From: Streptomyces sp. NBC_00582
Lineage (GTDB): Bacteria > Actinomycetota > Actinomycetes > Streptomycetales > Streptomycetaceae
Assembly: GCF_036345155.1 (NCBI RefSeq)
Contig: NZ_CP107772.1
Span: forward strand, 2,232,001-2,296,000
Direction of reading: 5' to 3'
DNA: 64,000 nt
The notes under the pieces were generated by a model. The model was not told where the DNA came from, did no database searches, and worked only from the letters and a program-made list of their open reading frames with translations. The translations under genes were made by a program, and so were the position numbers. Shown here piece after piece: positions 1-9,338 of this stretch. Each line of letters opens with the position of its first letter. The stretch's first letter is position 1.

Positions 1-956
1 GTGGAGTCGCTGTCGCCGGAGTGGTTGACGGCGAGGAGCAGGGCGCGTTCGACGTCGGTGTGGGCGAGGGCCGCGTAGACGCCGATGGCGAGGGCCTCCT
101 CGGCGATCCAGCCGGCGCCCAGGCGTTCCACCTTCTCCGCGGTGGGGTCGCCCTCGGCCGCGAGGTCGAGCGCCCGCCGCAGCGCCGTGCCGGTCTCCTC
201 GTGGCCGGGGTGCCGGGCCAGCAGGCGCAGGGTGCGCAGGACGGCGCCCTCGATCGACTCGCCGTCGATCAGGTGCCGGACGATCGCGGCGAGTGCGCCG
301 GCCGCGTAGGCGCCGGTGGGGTGGCCGTGGGTCATCCGGGCGCAGACGGCGGCGAGTTGGAAGGCGGAGGCGGCCGGGGCGCCGGTGAGTCCGAAGGGGG
401 CGGACCGCATGACGGCCCCGCAGCCCTTGGAGTCGGGGTTGACGGGTCCGGGCGTGCCGAGTGCGGTCCAGGGGTCGGGGACGTGGTCCTGCTGGAGGCC
501 GCTGAGGCAGGCGTTGCCGGGGGCGCGGCGGGCGTAGAGCCAGGGTTCGGTGACGAGGCCGTCGGTGGGTCCGGCGTAGCCGTGGGCGGTGGGGCCGCCG
601 TCGGGTGCGGGGACGCGTTGGGTGTGCAGCCAGCGTTCGTAGGCCCAGCGCACCAGCCGGGGTCCGCCGCCGCCGATGCCCTTGCCGCGCTCGCGCCGTA
701 CGGCCTGTTCGACGCCCTCCGCGGTGAACAGGGTCATCTGGGTGTCGTCGCTGATCCGGCCGATGACGCCCGTCGCGTCGGGGACGAGCCCGGTGACGCC
801 ACGCTCGCCGTGGGTGGCGCGGATCCGGTCGAGGGAGTCGAACTCCACCGGGTAGCCGAGTGCGTCACCGAGCGCTCCGCCGAGGAGACAGCCACGTACC
901 CGCGCCCGGTACACCGCCTCGGCCTCGAACATCGCCCTGCGCTCGATCCACGGCAC
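1..956 (-). CDS. ADP-ribosylglycohydrolase family protein (C-terminus cut by window edge)
   Basis: The protein reads leftward and leaves the window before its stop. Residues 22-34 carry GCLLGGALGDALG, followed by SDDTQM at about 69-74, and the last visible residues are HSGDSDST. These are the two metal-binding motifs of ADP-ribosylglycohydrolases (DraG/ARH fold), which remove ADP-ribose from proteins or small molecules using two Mg ions. I chose the GTG at 954-956 because a GAGGGG lies about 11 nt upstream; an in-frame ATG at 930-932 is the alternative. Only a short C-terminal tail should be missing. The true substrate cannot be told from sequence. It is divergent from the XRE remnant to its right. 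Confidence 0.9.
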   Translation of the reverse strand, partial: MPWIERRAMFEAEAVYRARVRGCLLGGALGDALGYPVEFDSLDRIRATHGERGVTGLVPDATGVIGRISDDTQMTLFTAEGVEQAVRRERGKGIGGGGPRLVRWAYERWLHTQRVPAPDGGPTAHGYAGPTDGLVTEPWLYARRAPGNACLSGLQQDHVPDPWTALGTPGPVNPDSKGCGAVMRSAPFGLTGAPAASAFQLAAVCARMTHGHPTGAYAAGALAAIVRHLIDGESIEGAVLRTLRLLARHPGHEETGTALRRALDLAAEGDPTAEKVERLGAGWIAEEALAIGVYAALAHTDVERALLLAVNHSGDSDS

Positions 957-1016
957 GCTCGTCCACCCCTCATCTCGCCCCGGCCCCTGCGCGGGGCCGT
1001 CGACTACGGTCGTCGT

Positions 1017-1460
1017 ATGGCCATTGTCGCGACCGGTACGAACGCCGCATCCGCCGCCCCCGTCGAGCCGGGCGTGGGCCCGCTGTTGCGGGCCTGGCGG
1101 GAGCGGCGGCGGGTCAGTCAGCTCGAACTCGCGCTGCGGGCGGGTTCCTCGGCCCGGCACACCAGTTTCGTGGAGACGGGCCGTTCCCGGCCGAGTGAGG
1201 AGATGGTGCTGCGGCTGGCGAATCATCTGCAGGTGCCGGTGCGGGAGCGCAACGCGCCGCTCCTGGCGGCCGGTTGCGCCCCGCGCTTTTCGGAGACCCC
1301 GATCGGATCCCGGGCCGGAGTGCGCCGGCCCGGAACCCGACGGACTCCACGATCCCGTCCGGGCCCGCAGGCGTCGATTACCCCTGAGGTCATGTGCCGC
1401 CGGTGTCGGGCGTGGCGAGGACCTCATCGCCGTACCGGTGAGACCGCGGCCGGAACATGA
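1017..1460 (+). pseudogene. Truncated XRE-family (MmyB-like) regulator
   Basis: The ATG at 1017 opens a helix-turn-helix typical of Streptomyces MmyB-type regulators: GPLLRAWRERRRVSQLELAL, then the recognition helix region and SFVETGRSRPSEEMVLRLA, down to APRFSETP at about residue 95. At that point intact relatives enter a roughly 180-residue MmyB ligand-binding (PAS-like) domain. Here the frame instead runs into Arg/Pro-rich sequence with no family resemblance and stops at residue 147. I see a gene that kept its DNA-binding domain and lost its sensor domain. It may be dead, or may make a short DNA-binding protein. It precedes another XRE gene by only about 40 nt. Confidence 0.6.
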
Positions 1461-1501
1461 CACACTGACCCGCGTGCCTCGACACGTAGGGGAGACGTGG
1501 C

Positions 1502-2365
1502 GTGAGTGAACGGCGGCCCGCGCCTACGGTGGGCCAGGTGGTGCTCGGCAGACGGCTGCAGGAGCTGCGCGAGGCGGCCGGTCTCGGCCGGGAGGAGGCG
1601 GCCCGCGCGTTGCGGGTGGCTCCGGCGACCGTACGGCGCATGGAGACGGCCGAGGTCGCACTGAAGATCCCTTATGTGCAGGTGCTGTTGGAGGCGTACG
1701 GGGTTTCCGAGGGCGAGGCGGAGGCGTTCGTCCGGCTGGCCGAGGACGCGAACCTGCCCGGCTGGTGGCAGCGTTTCCACGATGTGCTGCCGGAGTGGTT
1801 CAGTCTGTACGTCAGCCTGGAGGGGGCGGCCCGGCTGATCCGCAGCTATGAACCGCACTTCGTGCCGGGGCTGTTGCAGACGGAGAGGTACGCGCGCGCC
1901 GTGCTGGAGGCCGGCACGGTCGGGCGGACCACTCCGGACGCGATCGAGCGCCATGTGTCGCTGCGCATGGCCCGGCAGCGGTTGCTGGACGGGCCGAACC
2001 CGCCGCATCTGTGGGCGGTGATGGACGAGACGGTGCTGCGCCGTCCGGTGTGCGAGGACCCCTCCGTGATGCGGGAACAGCTGGACAGGCTGCTGGAGTT
2101 GGGCGAGCGTGACCGGATCACGCTGCAAATCGCCGAGTTCGCCGACGGCCCCCATCCGGGGACGGCCGCGCCGTTCTCGCTGTTCCGTTTCGCCGAGCCC
2201 GAGCTGCCCGACATGGTGGTCACCGAGTATCTGACGGGTGCCCTGTATCTGGACTCGCGCAAGGAGGTCTCCGCGCATCTGGAGGTCCTCGACCATCTGA
2301 CGACGCACGCCGCGTCGGCCCTGGAGACCCGGGGGCTGCTCGAGGATCTCCGCGGAAGCCTCTGA
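1502..2365 (+). CDS. XRE helix-turn-helix / DUF5753 transcriptional regulator
   Basis: A 287-aa protein with an N-terminal HTH_XRE domain (about residues 16-72, LQELREAAGLGREEAARALRV) and a DUF5753 domain from about 100 onward, with the family signatures PGWWQRF near residue 82 and SYEPHFVPGLLQTERYAR. These are the most numerous Streptomyces XRE regulators, often paired with DUF397 peptides or with methyltransferases and classed as Scr1-type antitoxin-like regulators. The GTG at 1502 follows GGGGAGACGTGGC. The DUF574 methyltransferase starts 49 nt downstream, so the two are likely co-transcribed and the regulator probably controls that pair. Its ligand is unknown. Confidence 0.9.
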   Translation: MSERRPAPTVGQVVLGRRLQELREAAGLGREEAARALRVAPATVRRMETAEVALKIPYVQVLLEAYGVSEGEAEAFVRLAEDANLPGWWQRFHDVLPEWFSLYVSLEGAARLIRSYEPHFVPGLLQTERYARAVLEAGTVGRTTPDAIERHVSLRMARQRLLDGPNPPHLWAVMDETVLRRPVCEDPSVMREQLDRLLELGERDRITLQIAEFADGPHPGTAAPFSLFRFAEPELPDMVVTEYLTGALYLDSRKEVSAHLEVLDHLTTHAASALETRGLLEDLRGSL

Positions 2366-2414
2366 GTGCCCCATCGACCATCCCGTCCGACCACGCGCAA
2401 GGAGAGACGCCCGT

Positions 2415-3221
2415 ATGACCGGATCCGAGGACCGGAAGGCGCCCGTCCGTATCGACACCAGCAGGCCGCATCCGGCGCGTGTCTACGACTGGTGGCTGGG
2501 CGGCAAGGACAACTACCCCGTGGACGAGGAGCTGGCCCGGAAGATCCTCGCCGTGGACGGCACGGTGTTGCGCGGGGCGCGCGGCAACCGCCGTTTCATG
2601 CAGCGCGCGGTCCGTGCCGCCGCCGAGGCCGGGATACGGCAGTTCCTGGACATCGGCACGGGCATCCCCACCGAGCCGAACCTGCACCAGGTCGCCCAGG
2701 GCGTGGCCCCGGAGGCGAGGGTGGTGTACGCGGACAACGACCCGATCGTGCTGCGGCACGCGGAGGCCCTGCTGCGCGGCAGCGCCGAGGGCTCCACGCA
2801 GTATGTGCACGCCGACGTCCGCGACCTCGCGACGCTGCTGGACCGGGCCGCGGAGTCGCTCGACCTCGGCCGTCCGGTGGCGTTGTCGCTGGTGGCGCTC
2901 ACGCACTACCTCGACGACGGCGCCTACGACCTCGTACGGGAGTACGTCGCGCGGCTCGCCCCGGGGAGCTGGCTGATCCTGTCCCAGGTGACCCCGGATC
3001 TCAGCCCCGAGGCGATCGCCAACGCGGCGAACCACTTCCGGCGCAGCGGCACCCCGTTCTTCCCGCGGTCCCTGACGGAGTTCGCGCGGTTCTTCGAGGG
3101 CCTGGAGCTGCTCGGCCCGGGCCTGATCCCGGTGTCGGGCTGGCGGCCGGAGCCGGAGGACGTGGCGGCGCAGGCGGAGGGCATCGTGCCGGTGTACGCG
3201 GGGGTCGCCCGCAAGGTCTGA
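2415..3221 (+). CDS. DUF574 SAM-dependent methyltransferase
   Basis: 268 aa. The start matches the DUF574/Methyltransf_19 family: RPHPARVYDWWLGGKDNYP at about residues 18-36, then the SAM-binding loop FLDIGTGIPTEPN at 77-89 and an acidic DNDP after the next strand. Streptomyces encode many such proteins beside XRE/DUF5753 regulators, as here. The methyl acceptor of the family is not known to me. The ATG at 2415 is preceded by AAGGAGAG with good spacing. The gene ends just before a tandem-repeat intergenic region that separates it from the convergent dnaK. Confidence 0.92.
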   Translation: MTGSEDRKAPVRIDTSRPHPARVYDWWLGGKDNYPVDEELARKILAVDGTVLRGARGNRRFMQRAVRAAAEAGIRQFLDIGTGIPTEPNLHQVAQGVAPEARVVYADNDPIVLRHAEALLRGSAEGSTQYVHADVRDLATLLDRAAESLDLGRPVALSLVALTHYLDDGAYDLVREYVARLAPGSWLILSQVTPDLSPEAIANAANHFRRSGTPFFPRSLTEFARFFEGLELLGPGLIPVSGWRPEPEDVAAQAEGIVPVYAGVARKV

Positions 3222-3306
3222 GGGGCGGCGGTACGGCGGTGAGCGGGGGACGCGCCGTCACGCCGTGCCGGTGACGGCGCGCCCCCTCGCAAGGCACCCT
3301 CGCCAG

Positions 3307-3486
3307 GCGCCGTCCCGGGCGTAACGCCCAGGCGCCGTCCCCGGGCGCCACGCCCAGCCGCCGTCCCCGGGCTCCACGCCCAGGCTCCGTCCCCGGGCGC
3401 CACGCCCAGCCGCCGTCCCCGGGCTCCACGCCCAGGCGCCGTCCCCGGGCGCCACGCCCAGCCGCCCTCCGCGGGCGCCGCCCCAG
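3307..3486. repeat. 26-bp tandem repeat array, about seven units
   Basis: Seven consecutive copies of a 26-bp unit built around CCGTCCCCGGGC-(GC/TC)-CACGCCCAG. Two variants alternate, so the higher-order period is partly 52 bp. The first copy has lost one base and the last is diverged. Each unit carries self-complementary GGCGCC/GGGCGCC stretches, so transcripts from either side would fold. It fills the space between the convergent methyltransferase and dnaK genes and may serve as a bidirectional terminator. Because 26 is not a multiple of three, the open frames across it are repeat artefacts and not genes. Confidence 0.85.
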
Positions 3487-3506
3487 GCCCGTCGCCAGGC
3501 TCCTCG

Positions 3507-5378
<1,872 letters not shown>

Positions 5379-5420
5379 CGCCGTCCCCTTCCGCCAGGGA
5401 GCCTCCGCCACCGGACTTCC

Positions 5421-5449
5421 AGCACAAATCGTGCGGGGGCTCCTGTCAA
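5421..5449 (-). promoter_or_regulatory. Putative promoter/operator of dnaK
   Basis: On the minus strand a perfect TTGACA (5449-5444) is followed after 17 nt by TGTGCT, a plausible principal-sigma promoter about 45-70 nt ahead of the dnaK start. Overlapping the spacer and the -10 box is the small palindrome GCAC-GATTT-GTGC. No HspR HAIR element (CTTGAGT-N7-ACTCAAG) is visible, which agrees with this dnaK not being the HspR-controlled copy. The operator role is inference. Confidence 0.4.
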
Positions 5450-5611
5450 TGGGGCACCGGGGGCGCACCTCCCGGCGGGCGGGCGCCCCTCAGGGGCCGG
5501 GTGCCCCGTGGGGAGGGTTCGACGCGTCCGGACGGAGGGGTTCCACCGCCCGGCGGGGCGGTCGGTGACCAGCGCGTCCCCCGGGTGGCCGTGAGGCCTG
5601 TCCCCTACGTG

Positions 5612-5654
5612 CCGCCACCGGCCGGTGCGCGAGGGGCGGGTCGGCCGGTGGCGG
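5612..5654 (-). terminator. Stem-loop terminator after osmC-like gene
   Basis: Twelve-base perfect inverted repeat, CCGCCACCGGCC pairing with GGCCGGTGGCGG across a 19-nt loop, lying 11 nt downstream of the stop codon of the OsmC-family gene on its own strand. There is no U-tract, as usual for Streptomyces terminators. Confidence 0.6.
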
Positions 5655-5665
5655 GGGGTGTCGGG

Positions 5666-6091
5666 TCAGGCGAGCTTGGCCGACAGGGTGATCGTGGTGC
5701 CGGTGAGGGCCTGGCTGACGGGGCAGTTCTTCTTGGCGTCCTCGGCGGCGGCGACGAACGCGTCGTCGTCGATGCCGGGGACCGTGCCCTCGACGGTGAG
5801 GTGGATGCCGGTGATGCCCTCACCGGGCTGGAAGGTGACGTCGGCGGAGGTGACGAGCTTGGTGGGCGGGGTGCCCGCGCCGGCCAGCCCGTGCGACAGC
5901 GCCATGGAGAAGCAGCTGGAGTGGGCGGCGGCGATCAGCTCCTCCGGGCTGGTCTTGCCGTTCGCCGCCTCGGCGCGCGACGGCCACGACACCGGCTGCT
6001 GACCGATGCCGGAGGAGTCGAAGGTGACGACTCCGTTGCCCTCGAGCAGGTTGCCTTCCCAGACGGTGTGAGCGGAGCGCGTGGTGGCCAC
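5666..6091 (-). CDS. OsmC/Ohr-family peroxiredoxin
   Basis: 141 aa, the usual length of OsmC proteins. The two redox cysteines sit in the expected motifs: Cys60 in ELIAAAHSSCFSMALSH and Cys123 in KKNCPVSQAL. The family reduces organic hydroperoxides in the cytoplasm with thiol or lipoyl electron donors. The sequence around Cys60, with substrate loop SWPSRAEAANGKTSPEE, is OsmC-like more than Ohr-like. The GTG at 6089-6091 follows AAAGGAACAACC. The gene stands alone between dnaK and the VWA/MoxR pair. I see no OhrR gene near it. Confidence 0.93.
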   Translation of the reverse strand: MATTRSAHTVWEGNLLEGNGVVTFDSSGIGQQPVSWPSRAEAANGKTSPEELIAAAHSSCFSMALSHGLAGAGTPPTKLVTSADVTFQPGEGITGIHLTVEGTVPGIDDDAFVAAAEDAKKNCPVSQALTGTTITLSAKLA

Positions 6092-6159
6092 GGTTGTTCC
6101 TTTCGCGTGGGTTTCCCGTCGGACGGGTTTCCGTGAGTCCCATCCGATCACATTCCGGC

Positions 6160-7959
6160 TCAGCGCACCCGGAACACCGGCCCCTGAGCCGTGAACGGCA
6201 GCCGGGCGCCCTGGGGGATCAGGTAGGCGTGGTCGCGGCGCACGCGCAGGGTGTCGCACCAGCCGTCGGTGATGACCAGGACGGGAGCGTCGCGCGGGAA
6301 GTCGTCGGCGCGGTGCAGCAGGTCGATGCCGGGCTGCAGGACCGTACCGCCGCGGCCGCGCACCCGGACCCGGTCGGCGATCTCGGTGACGGGCAGATAG
6401 CCGGCGTCGTGCGGGGCGGCGTCGCAGAAGACGACGCGGGCGGCGGGGACGTCGCGGGCCTCGGCGTAGGAGGCGATGGCGCCGAGGGCCTTGCCGAGGA
6501 GGCCGGTGTTCATGGAGCCGGAGGTGTCCAGGACGACGCCGAAGGTGCAGCGGGGCACCTCCTCGGGCGGGAAGTACCGTCCGGCGCGCGGGATGTCGGG
6601 GGTGGAGGCCTGGCGGCGCGCGGGGCGGGCGTAGGACCGTACGGGCTCGGGGCGGGGGACGAACTCGTCGAACCAGCGGGCGAGGCGGGCGTCCCAGGGC
6701 AGCGGAGGATGGCTGAGGGCGCGGATCTCCTCGACGAGCCCGCCGGGGAGCAGGCCGCGTTCCTCCCGCTGGTGCAGGTCGAGGCCGTGGGCGAGGCCGC
6801 GCCGGTAGAAGCCGTCGAGGTCGACTCCGTCGCGGGGCGGGCCGATCGGGCCGCCGAGGACGTCGCCGACGCCCCGGCCGCGCAGGGTGGACAGGCGGCG
6901 CAGGCGGCGCAGGTCGCCGGCGATGCGGTCGTAGACCTCCTCGGCGGACAGACCGGCGAGCTCCGGGTCGTACAGCAGGCCGTCGGGCATGGTGCCGATC
7001 TGCATCTCGCGCAGCCAGCCGTTGATGACGTAGTCGCAGGCGACGTTGAAGAGGTAGGGGTCGCGGGGGCCGCAGCGGTCGCCGTGGCGCAGGGCGGCGT
7101 GCAGCATCTCGTGGGCGAGGACGAACCGCCACTCCTCGTCCTCGAGCCGGTACAGCGGGTTGAGGTAGATCTCGCCGGCCTCGGCGTCGACGGCGGCGAT
7201 CTGGATGCCGTGGGCGCGGGCGAGCTCGGCGTTGGGGACGAGCCTGATGCCGGCCGCGATGCCGCCGAGCAGGGGGTAGGAGGAGACGAACCAGCTCAGG
7301 GCCCGCTCCCAGGGGCGCTTCGGGTCCAGGTCGTCGTCGAGGGAGGCGCGTCGGCCGCCCGCCATGTCCATGGCCGCGGACACCGTCCGGGTGAGGGCGG
7401 TGGCGAAGGCGAGCTGACGGTCGGCGGGCTGTCCGTGCCGCCGGGTGTCCCAGGTCAGCAGGAGCTGGTCCGGTTCCGGGCCGGCGGTGCCGCAGTGCTG
7501 GTAGGCGGTCGGGAGGCCGTCGCGGCGCCAGCGGGCGGCGAGCTGTTCCTCGTCGCCGTCGGGGTAGGTGAGCGGCAGGTCCTCGGGGGGTCTGCCGACG
7601 GGGAAGGTGAGCAGGAAGCGGTTGACGACGGTGCAGCGGGCGGAGAGTTCGTACCGGTCGGGCTGGACCCGTACGCCGTCGGCCGCCGGGAGGTGGCCGA
7701 AGCCGAGGTGGAGGGCGGCGTGGGCGAGGGACCAGGCCCAGACGGCGGGGTCGGCGATCCGGGCCGGGTGGGCGTGGACGGCGCCGTCGGAGTCGACCCG
7801 GACGAGGCCGTCGCGGGGCGCCAGCTCGCAGTCCTCCTCCCGGCACACGCCGAAGGCGACGGCGTCGAGGGCCGGATTGGCGTGCATCAGCCGCAGCCCC
7901 TCCGCGAACGCCTCCGCCGCCAGATCCCGCTTCTTCTTCCCCCGCCCACCCCGACTCAC
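6160..7959 (-). CDS. VWA-like protein with zinc-metallopeptidase motif (DUF2201-type)
   Basis: 599 aa from a GTG with a strong GGGGGGAGG upstream; the frame stays open to an ATG at 8154 through a 23-aa repeat, so a longer form is possible. Residues about 283-287 are HEMLH inside FVLAHEMLHAALRHGDR, an HExxH zinc-protease signature, and an earlier LAHAALHLGFGHL near residue 80 resembles a second, degenerate one. The C-terminal part from about 470 is a VWA-like domain with the metal-binding motif VVLDTSGSMNTG at 475-486. This matches proteins annotated as VWA-like with a putative metallopeptidase domain. Its partner is the MoxR-type ATPase immediately upstream, so the two probably form an ATPase/VWA remodelling complex. 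The substrate is unknown. Confidence 0.85.
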   Translation of the reverse strand: MSRGGRGKKKRDLAAEAFAEGLRLMHANPALDAVAFGVCREEDCELAPRDGLVRVDSDGAVHAHPARIADPAVWAWSLAHAALHLGFGHLPAADGVRVQPDRYELSARCTVVNRFLLTFPVGRPPEDLPLTYPDGDEEQLAARWRRDGLPTAYQHCGTAGPEPDQLLLTWDTRRHGQPADRQLAFATALTRTVSAAMDMAGGRRASLDDDLDPKRPWERALSWFVSSYPLLGGIAAGIRLVPNAELARAHGIQIAAVDAEAGEIYLNPLYRLEDEEWRFVLAHEMLHAALRHGDRCGPRDPYLFNVACDYVINGWLREMQIGTMPDGLLYDPELAGLSAEEVYDRIAGDLRRLRRLSTLRGRGVGDVLGGPIGPPRDGVDLDGFYRRGLAHGLDLHQREERGLLPGGLVEEIRALSHPPLPWDARLARWFDEFVPRPEPVRSYARPARRQASTPDIPRAGRYFPPEEVPRCTFGVVLDTSGSMNTGLLGKALGAIASYAEARDVPAARVVFCDAAPHDAGYLPVTEIADRVRVRGRGGTVLQPGIDLLHRADDFPRDAPVLVITDGWCDTLRVRRDHAYLIPQGARLPFTAQGPVFRVR

Positions 7960-7976
7960 CGGCCTCCCCCCGTCCG

Positions 7977-8110
7977 CCCCGCCGCCACGCGCCGGTCCGG
8001 CGTACAGCGGTGGCCCGAGGCCGGCCCGCGCCGCGCCCTCGTCCGCCCCACCGCCAAGCCCCGGTCCGGCGTACAGCGGTGGCCCAGGGCCGGCTCGCGC
8101 CACGCCCCCG
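7977..8110. repeat. 69-bp repeat between the MoxR ATPase and VWA genes
   Basis: Two tandem copies of a 69-bp unit, with part of a third at the right, between the ATPase stop and the GTG start chosen for the VWA gene. Read on the minus strand in the VWA frame each unit encodes about 23 residues containing GPPLYAGP and GGGADEG. Because the unit is a multiple of three, the VWA gene could be read through it from an upstream ATG. A Gly/Pro-rich N-terminal extension of variable copy number is therefore possible. Confidence 0.7.
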
Positions 8111-8200
8111 TCCGGCTTGCCGCCGGGGCCCGCGAACGGCTCACGACCACACAACCGTCCGGCCCGCCGCAGTGGCCGGTCGGTGCGTGCTCGTCGCCGT

Positions 8201-9262
8201 TCACCGTCGGGCCTCCACCAGTCGGGGCATGTCGCGGGCCGCCTCCACCAGGAACCAGGAGGGCAGGACGGGGTTGCCGTCGGGGTCGGAGGCGATGACG
8301 GTCTGGGCGACCTCGACGGAGATCTCGGCGAGCTGGACGAGCAGCGACTTGGCGCGGTACGCGGTCTGCCGGCCGTTGGCCGACATGTGTTCGCGGACGG
8401 CGGGGAGTTCCTTGATCAGCCGGCCGCGGAAGGAGTCGGCGAGGTAGTAGAGCAGGTCGCGGTCCTCGACGCGGTGCGGCCAGGGCGCGTCGCCGCGCAG
8501 GACGGCCTCGATGCCGTACCGGCTGCGGACGATCTTGACGTAGCCGCAGAAGGCGGTGGCGTGCGCGGGGGTGAGCGTGCCGTGGGCGAGGACCTTGAGG
8601 GTGTCCTCGTCGAGGTCGCGGCCGAAGGAGTGCAGCGCGTCGGAGAGCATGTGCCAGGAGCGGGGCGTGGAGAAGGGCTCCTCGGTCTTCGGCGGCTTGG
8701 ACCACAGGTGGTCGGGCCGGTCGGTGAGGTGGTCGAGGATCCAGGGGTGGATGCCGTGGGCGGCGGCCCAGGCCAGCCAGTCCCTCGGGGAGGCCTCCAG
8801 GTGGACGTGGGTGAGGCGGTTGACGAGGGCGGAGGCGATGGGCCGGGCGAGCGCGTTGTCGGTGGCGCGGTTGCCGGCGCCGATGACGATCGAGCCCGCG
8901 GGGAGTTCGTAGGTGCCGATACGGCGGTCCAGGATCAGCGAGTAGAACGCCTTCTGCACGTCCGGGGTGGCCGCGTTGAGCTCGTCCAGGAACAGGCAGT
9001 ACGGCTCGTCGCGGGCGATCGCCTCCGGCGGGCAGAACACCGACCGTCCGTCGCGGATCTGCGGCACGCCGATCAGGTCCTCGGGCGCGAGCTGCGTGCC
9101 GAGCAGGCTCACGCACTCCAGGCCCAGTGACTCGGCGAACTCGCGGACCAGGGAGGACTTGCCGATGCCGGGGGCTCCCCAGAGGAAGACGGGCCGCACG
9201 GTGGCGAGGCCGAGGAGGAGTTCGGGGATGCGGGAGGGCGTGACGGTGACGGCAGCCTGCAA
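8201..9262 (-). CDS. MoxR-type AAA+ ATPase
   Basis: 353 aa. The Walker A motif GAPGIGKS lies at residues 29-36 and Walker B CLFLDE at 89-94, followed by the sensor-1 asparagine in IVIGAGNRATDN. The layout is that of MoxR-like AAA+ ATPases, which act with VWA-domain partners in protein or cofactor maturation. I chose TTG at 9260-9262 because a perfect AAGGAG sits 8 nt before it; a GTG at 9298 would add 12 residues. The VWA/metallopeptidase gene is next on the same strand, about 240 nt away across a repeat, and the pair is common in actinobacteria. Confidence 0.9.
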   Translation of the reverse strand: MQAAVTVTPSRIPELLLGLATVRPVFLWGAPGIGKSSLVREFAESLGLECVSLLGTQLAPEDLIGVPQIRDGRSVFCPPEAIARDEPYCLFLDELNAATPDVQKAFYSLILDRRIGTYELPAGSIVIGAGNRATDNALARPIASALVNRLTHVHLEASPRDWLAWAAAHGIHPWILDHLTDRPDHLWSKPPKTEEPFSTPRSWHMLSDALHSFGRDLDEDTLKVLAHGTLTPAHATAFCGYVKIVRSRYGIEAVLRGDAPWPHRVEDRDLLYYLADSFRGRLIKELPAVREHMSANGRQTAYRAKSLLVQLAEISVEVAQTVIASDPDGNPVLPSWFLVEAARDMPRLVEARR

Positions 9263-9338
9263 CGCTGCTGCTCCTTGGGGCCGGGGCGGGAACGACACGG
9301 CCAGTGTGGGTGTACGGCCGGGGCGGCGCAGCCGATTT

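Noticed and set aside
3307..3486. CRISPR-like array
   Set aside because: Units are adjacent with no unique spacers. It is a tandem repeat. The arrays at 16641 and 41787 were rejected as CRISPR for the same reason.
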